This document shows positions 24,740 through 27,369 of a stretch of 27,369 nt of DNA, one piece after another; the stretch's first letter is position 1, and each line of letters begins with the position of its first letter. This stretch comes from Methylophaga sp. (GTDB taxonomy: Bacteria; Pseudomonadota; Gammaproteobacteria; Nitrosococcales; Methylophagaceae). The stretch is from the NCBI GenBank assembly GCA_014762585.1, contig JABURN010000044.1, positions 1-27,369 on the forward strand, in the 5' to 3' direction. Below the pieces are notes generated by a model. It saw only the letters and a list, made by a program, of their open reading frames with translations. It had not been told where the DNA came from and searched no databases. A program made the translations under genes and the position numbers.

Positions 24740-24766
24740 TTAATTCTTTTTGATTATTGCCGATAA
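24740..24766 (+). promoter_or_regulatory. Sigma-28 (FliA) type flagellar promoter for the Aer-like gene
   Basis: GCCGATAA at 24759-24766 is an exact match to the FliA -10 consensus. Exactly 11 nt upstream lies TTAATTCT (24740-24747), which agrees with the -35 consensus TAAAGTTT at five of eight positions. Transcription would begin near 24773, about 50 nt before the chemoreceptor start at 24824. Confidence 0.7.
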
Positions 24767-24823
24767 CCTTTGCGGGCAGACGACAACATCAGTTTCAGTG
24801 GATGTCCGTTATAAGGCAGAGAA

Positions 24824-26410
24824 ATGAAGAAAAATTTACCCGTTACCGACAACGAAGTCACATTTGAAGAAGAGCTAATTTCGACCACCGATCTCAAGGG
24901 CGCTATTACCGGATTTAACGCCGCTTTCGAGGAAGTCAGTGGTTTCCCCGGCGACGAAATGCTGGGCAAAAACCATAACATCATTCGTCACCCGGATATG
25001 CCGCCGGCCGCATTTGATGACTTATGGAAAACCATCAAGGCCAAAGATCACTGGATGGGGATCGTCAAAAACCGAAGTAAGAACGGTGATTATTACTGGG
25101 TTGATGCCTATGTCACGCCGATATTCAATGGCCAGCAAATTGTCGGCTACGAGTCGGTTCGTGTGCGACCGAAAGCAGAGTATGTAAATCGGGCTAAAAC
25201 GCTTTACCAGCAAATCAATGCCGGCAAGAAACCCAGGCTGGGGTCGTTGTTCAGCCGCTTTAGCCTTAAAAATAAAAACATGCTTAGCATGGCCGCGGTA
25301 GTGATACTGACGGCATTGACTTCGCAGTTCGATGTTGTGACTGCATTGCCGTTTTACCTGTCAGTGATTGTTCCCATACTTGTCGGCGTAGCAGGCTACG
25401 CAGTGTTGCATAAATGGGTCTTCAGCAGTCTGGATCGAGCTTTAAAAGAAGCCCGTAAAGAAGTCGATAATCCGTTGATGGCAATGGTCTATACCGGTAA
25501 TAACGATGAAATCGGTCAACTGACGTTGGTGAATAAACTGGCTCAGGCCAAGCTGAACACCGTTCTGGTTCGGCTTAGAGATACTGCAGGCAAAATCGAT
25601 TCGGAGGCGCAGGATACCTTTAACTCACAGCAGTCGATCATGGAATCGATTCAATCCCAGGCATCACAGACCGATCAAGTCGCAACCGCAATGACCGAGA
25701 TGACCTCAAGTATTCAGGAAGTCTCTACCAATGCGAGCAGAGCAGCATCCACCGCTTCAGAAGTGGACGAACTCACCAAAGCCAGTGAGCGCAAAGCATC
25801 AACGGCCGTAAATAGTCTTGGCACGCTGGATGCCGCTTTCGGTGATATCAACAGCATCATTAATGAACTGGAGGATGACTCCAAAGCTATCAATCCGATT
25901 ATTGGTGTGATCAGTGACATCGCTGAGCAGACCAATTTGCTGGCACTGAACGCCGCTATTGAAGCAGCGCGGGCAGGGGAATACGGGCGTGGTTTTGCGG
26001 TCGTGGCAGATGAAGTGCGCTCCCTGGCAAGCCGCACGCAGCAATCGACTCAGGAAATATCCAGTTTGATCCAGAGACTGGATCAGGCTGTAGATAAAGT
26101 CGTCGCGGGTATGAAAAAAACTCAGGAAACAGCCTCTTCCAGCCGTGAAGACATTTCCGCTTCGATTTCCTCTGTGTCCAGTATTAAGGATAAGGTACAG
26201 GAACTGAATGACCTCAACACACTGATCGCGACGGCAGTAGAGGAACAGAGTGCTGTCAGTGATGATATTAACCGCAATGTGGTACATATCAGTTCAGAGG
26301 CCGAAAGCGTGGTTTCTAATGCCAACCTGGTCAATACCAATGCAGAAAATCTTGCTGCCGAATCAAACGCCTTGTTGAATATGATTCGACGCTTCAGTCA
26401 GTCGGGCTGA
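24824..26410 (+). CDS. aer: Aer-type PAS methyl-accepting chemotaxis receptor
   Basis: The 528-residue receptor has an N-terminal cytoplasmic PAS domain (about 10-115) with the Aer signature [16 protein letters not shown], a hydrophobic hairpin that anchors it in the inner membrane (about 153-195) without a periplasmic sensor domain, a HAMP-like linker, and the methyl-accepting signalling coiled coil with the conserved hairpin tip at about 366-404 ([20 protein letters not shown]...). By analogy with E. coli Aer, FAD in the PAS domain would report redox state for aerotaxis. E. coli Aer assignments are by homology; the ligand is not proven. It has a sigma-28-like promoter, which ties it to the flagellar regulon, and it shares a terminator with the convergent next gene. 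Confidence 0.9.
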   Translation: MKKNLPVTDNEVTFEEELISTTDLKGAITGFNAAFEEVSGFPGDEMLGKNHNIIRHPDMPPAAFDDLWKTIKAKDHWMGIVKNRSKNGDYYWVDAYVTPIFNGQQIVGYESVRVRPKAEYVNRAKTLYQQINAGKKPRLGSLFSRFSLKNKNMLSMAAVVILTALTSQFDVVTALPFYLSVIVPILVGVAGYAVLHKWVFSSLDRALKEARKEVDNPLMAMVYTGNNDEIGQLTLVNKLAQAKLNTVLVRLRDTAGKIDSEAQDTFNSQQSIMESIQSQASQTDQVATAMTEMTSSIQEVSTNASRAASTASEVDELTKASERKASTAVNSLGTLDAAFGDINSIINELEDDSKAINPIIGVISDIAEQTNLLALNAAIEAARAGEYGRGFAVVADEVRSLASRTQQSTQEISSLIQRLDQAVDKVVAGMKKTQETASSSREDISASISSVSSIKDKVQELNDLNTLIATAVEEQSAVSDDINRNVVHISSEAESVVSNANLVNTNAENLAAESNALLNMIRRFSQSG

Positions 26411-26423
26411 TTGAAATTAAAAA

Positions 26424-26454
26424 GGCCCTGACGGTATCGATAACCGTCAGAGCC
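26424..26454. terminator. Bidirectional Rho-independent terminator
   Basis: A 12-bp stem with one mismatch (26424-26435 with 26443-26454) lies between two convergent genes. Read on the minus strand it is followed by TTTTTAATTT, a good terminator for the glycine-zipper gene; on the plus strand the tail TTCTCTT is weaker but usable for the chemoreceptor gene. Confidence 0.85.
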
Positions 26455-26474
26455 TTCTCTTATCCGACGAAATC

Positions 26475-26783
26475 TTAGCAGTTGCCTTTTTTCGCCTGAC
26501 CTGGCGGGCAGAAGTGACCACCGTGATGATCATCTATGTAAACATCGCGACGATGATGATCATGACCATGACCTTCTTCATCAGTGTTAACAGCAACACC
26601 GGCAGCAGCGCCGACAGCACCGCCAATCATGGCTCCATCTTTACCACCGACTTCATTGCCGACAGCAGCCCCGATAGCGCCGCCGATACCACCGCCGACA
26701 GCGGCGTCGAGGGTGGAAGAGTCATCTGCAAAAAGTGGTGCTGAAAACAGACTCATGCTGAATAACAATATGCTGAGTTTCAT
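26475..26783 (-). CDS. Small exported glycine-zipper, His-rich protein
   Basis: From the ATG at 26783 the product has 102 residues; GGAGGT 7 nt upstream fixes this start over an in-frame ATG 15 nt earlier. It has a Sec signal peptide (MKLSILLFSMSLFSAPLFA, cleavage before DDSS), then a glycine-zipper membrane-interacting segment (GGGIGGAIGAAVGNEVGGKDGAMIGGAVGA region, G every fourth residue), then a His/Asp-rich stretch (GHGHDHHRRD, DDHHGGHF) and the ending CPPGQAKKGNC, a motif seen in RcnB-like and related periplasmic proteins. There is no lipobox cysteine. Metal binding by the His-rich part is plausible but inferred. It may insert in or bridge the envelope; function unknown. Confidence 0.8.
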   Translation of the reverse strand: MKLSILLFSMSLFSAPLFADDSSTLDAAVGGGIGGAIGAAVGNEVGGKDGAMIGGAVGAAAGVAVNTDEEGHGHDHHRRDVYIDDHHGGHFCPPGQAKKGNC

Positions 26784-26798
26784 GGTTTTTACCTCCAT

Positions 26799-27004
26799 TT
26801 CAGAGACGCTAACTATGTCAGACTCGAGGCTGAAAGTCTGTGATATTTTTCAAAACTTATGTTGTGCACTATTTTCCATTGAAGCTTCAAGACAAGCCAA
26901 AAGCGAGTAGGGGGAACACAAGGCCTTCAGCCACACCCGAAAATAACGTTTTTGAGCTATCGATGGCTTAGCTGTTATTGGGGAAAGAAAAGAATATTAC
27001 AGAC
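26799..27004. other. Intergenic gap with no recognised gene
   Basis: Between the glycine-zipper gene start and the tRNA terminator no ORF with a plausible ribosome binding site, no RNA family and no convincing promoter was recognised. The promoter of the minus-strand gene must lie in its left part. Confidence 0.5.
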
Positions 27005-27041
27005 ACAAAAAAAGCAGTTATCGCGAGGCGAATAACTGCTT
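27005..27041 (-). terminator. Rho-independent terminator of the tRNA-Arg locus
   Basis: A perfect 10-bp stem (27012-27021 with 27032-27041) with a GC-rich 10-nt loop is followed, reading the minus strand, by a run of T (complement of the A tract 27007-27011). It lies 16 nt beyond the CCA end of the tRNA fragment and is oriented to terminate it, so this is the native downstream side of the tRNA gene. Confidence 0.85.
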
Positions 27042-27057
27042 AATTGTGTTTACTTTT

Positions 27058-27102
27058 TGGCGCGCCCGGGAGGATTCGAACCTCCGACCGCCTGGTTCGT
27101 AG
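27058..27102 (-). tRNA. 3' half of tRNA-Arg(ACG); attachment-site fragment
   Basis: Read on the minus strand, the 45 nt begin with the anticodon loop CTACGAA (anticodon ACG, complement of 27098-27100), continue with the 3' anticodon strand CCAGG, variable loop, a perfect T-stem GGAGG/CCTCC around TTCGAAT, the acceptor 3' strand CGGGCGC, discriminator G and encoded CCA (27058-27060). The 5' half is missing: beyond 27102 the sequence is TTTGAC, which cannot supply the CCTGG strand the anticodon stem needs. The break falls exactly at the anticodon loop edge, a usual crossover site of tyrosine recombinases, so this is most likely the displaced original 3' end left by element integration rather than a working tRNA. 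Confidence 0.88.
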
Positions 27103-27194
27103 TTTGACTTTGAATTAGTATTATATCTATTAAAAACAGATACTTGCAACTCCAGCTTGATTTTTGAACTTAGCTACATTTTAATTAAATTTAG

Positions 27195-27244
27195 TCCTTT
27201 TTAGTGGTCCTAGCTCAACAACTCGCTACACTTAGCAAAAAGGA
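27195..27244. repeat. Inverted repeat next to the small ORF at the island edge
   Basis: TCCTTTTT (27195-27202) and AAAAAGGA (27237-27244) are perfect 8-nt inverted arms separated by 34 nt. The right arm is the Shine-Dalgarno sequence of the 31-codon ORF, so pairing in the transcript would mask it; alternatively the arms could be recombinase arm-type or excisionase sites near the att core. Confidence 0.4.
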
Positions 27245-27250
27245 TTTTTC

Positions 27251-27346
27251 ATGAAAAGTGAAAATGCAGATATCTTATACCAAACTGTATCAGAGAGTGA
27301 TATTGACTGGCTATTCACCTGTCTTCAGAGTACAAACATGATATAG
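27251..27346 (+). CDS. Hypothetical 31-residue ORF inside the island edge
   Basis: ATG at 27251 is preceded by AAAAAGGA with 6-nt spacing and runs 31 codons to TAG (27344-27346). The peptide is acidic in its first two thirds (ESDIDW) and includes WLFTCL; no family is recognised. It may be a real small protein, the start of a truncated gene, or chance. The good ribosome binding site is the only support. Confidence 0.35.
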   Translation: MKSENADILYQTVSESDIDWLFTCLQSTNMI

Positions 27347-27369
27347 GTGTTGGTTAGTTCGTGGTTAAT

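Larger units (their letters stand above)
27103..27369. mobile_element. Probable edge of an integrated genomic island or prophage
   Basis: Immediately right of the tRNA fragment, base composition turns clearly AT-rich and no gene typical of the preceding chromosome is seen. Because the tRNA's own terminator is on the left, the element must extend to the right, and its far end should carry a restored full tRNA-Arg gene. Integrase or other mobility genes are not inside the window. The stretch holds a 31-codon ORF and an inverted repeat, listed separately. Confidence 0.65.

Noticed and set aside
27058..27369. Group I intron interrupting the tRNA-Arg anticodon loop
   Set aside because: Such introns exist in tRNA-Arg genes, but no intron core pairing was recognised in the 267 nt available and an in-frame small ORF with its own ribosome binding site is present; not fully excluded because the window ends.

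Overview
The window reads as chromosomal DNA of a gammaproteobacterium, probably a halotolerant or marine one, possibly a methylotroph. Reasons: a complete four-gene sucrose osmolyte operon (sps, spp, fructokinase, amylosucrase) of the type known from halophilic methanotrophs and methylotrophs, gammaproteobacterial-style rimO, Aer and EAL signalling genes, and an FliA-type flagellar promoter. The genus assignment is inference only.

Layout. 1-1143: the end of an Amt/Rh-like membrane protein gene closed by a near-perfect UUCG-loop terminator. 1326-6667: five mostly unlinked metabolic genes on the plus strand (a trans-sulfuration PLP enzyme, a molybdopterin oxidoreductase, a secreted DUF2380/DUF3280-like protein, a gamma-glutamylcyclotransferase-like protein and a 2-oxoglutarate/Fe(II) oxygenase-like protein). 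6877-12736: the sucrose operon, with ATGA overlaps between the first three genes. 12737-15979: a DCC-family thiol protein on the minus strand, divergent from a tandem pair of photolyase/cryptochrome genes. 16057-18142: a HAD-IIA phosphatase convergent with rimO. 18258-20788: the AMMECR1-MEMO1-radical SAM triad, with A and B on the minus strand and the radical SAM gene divergent. 20804-22080: a membrane-anchored DUF2726-like protein and an HTH protein with an extreme poly-lysine tail, both closely spaced behind the radical SAM gene. 22161-26410: a periplasmic-sensor PAS-GGDEF-EAL protein and an Aer-type chemoreceptor with its own sigma-28-like promoter. 26475-26783: a small exported glycine-zipper, His-rich protein. 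27005-27369: the 3' half of a tRNA-Arg(ACG) with its terminator, abruptly joined at the anticodon loop to AT-rich DNA, which looks like the edge of an integrated element whose body lies beyond the right end.

How the genes work together. SPS makes sucrose-6-phosphate, SPP releases sucrose as compatible solute, and amylosucrase and fructokinase recycle it into glucan and fructose-6-phosphate. The AmmeMemoRadiSam genes form a widespread but functionally unassigned module; the DUF2726-like and HTH/poly-Lys genes placed directly behind the radical SAM gene are the least explained part of the window. The tRNA fragment is the clearest sign of horizontal transfer.
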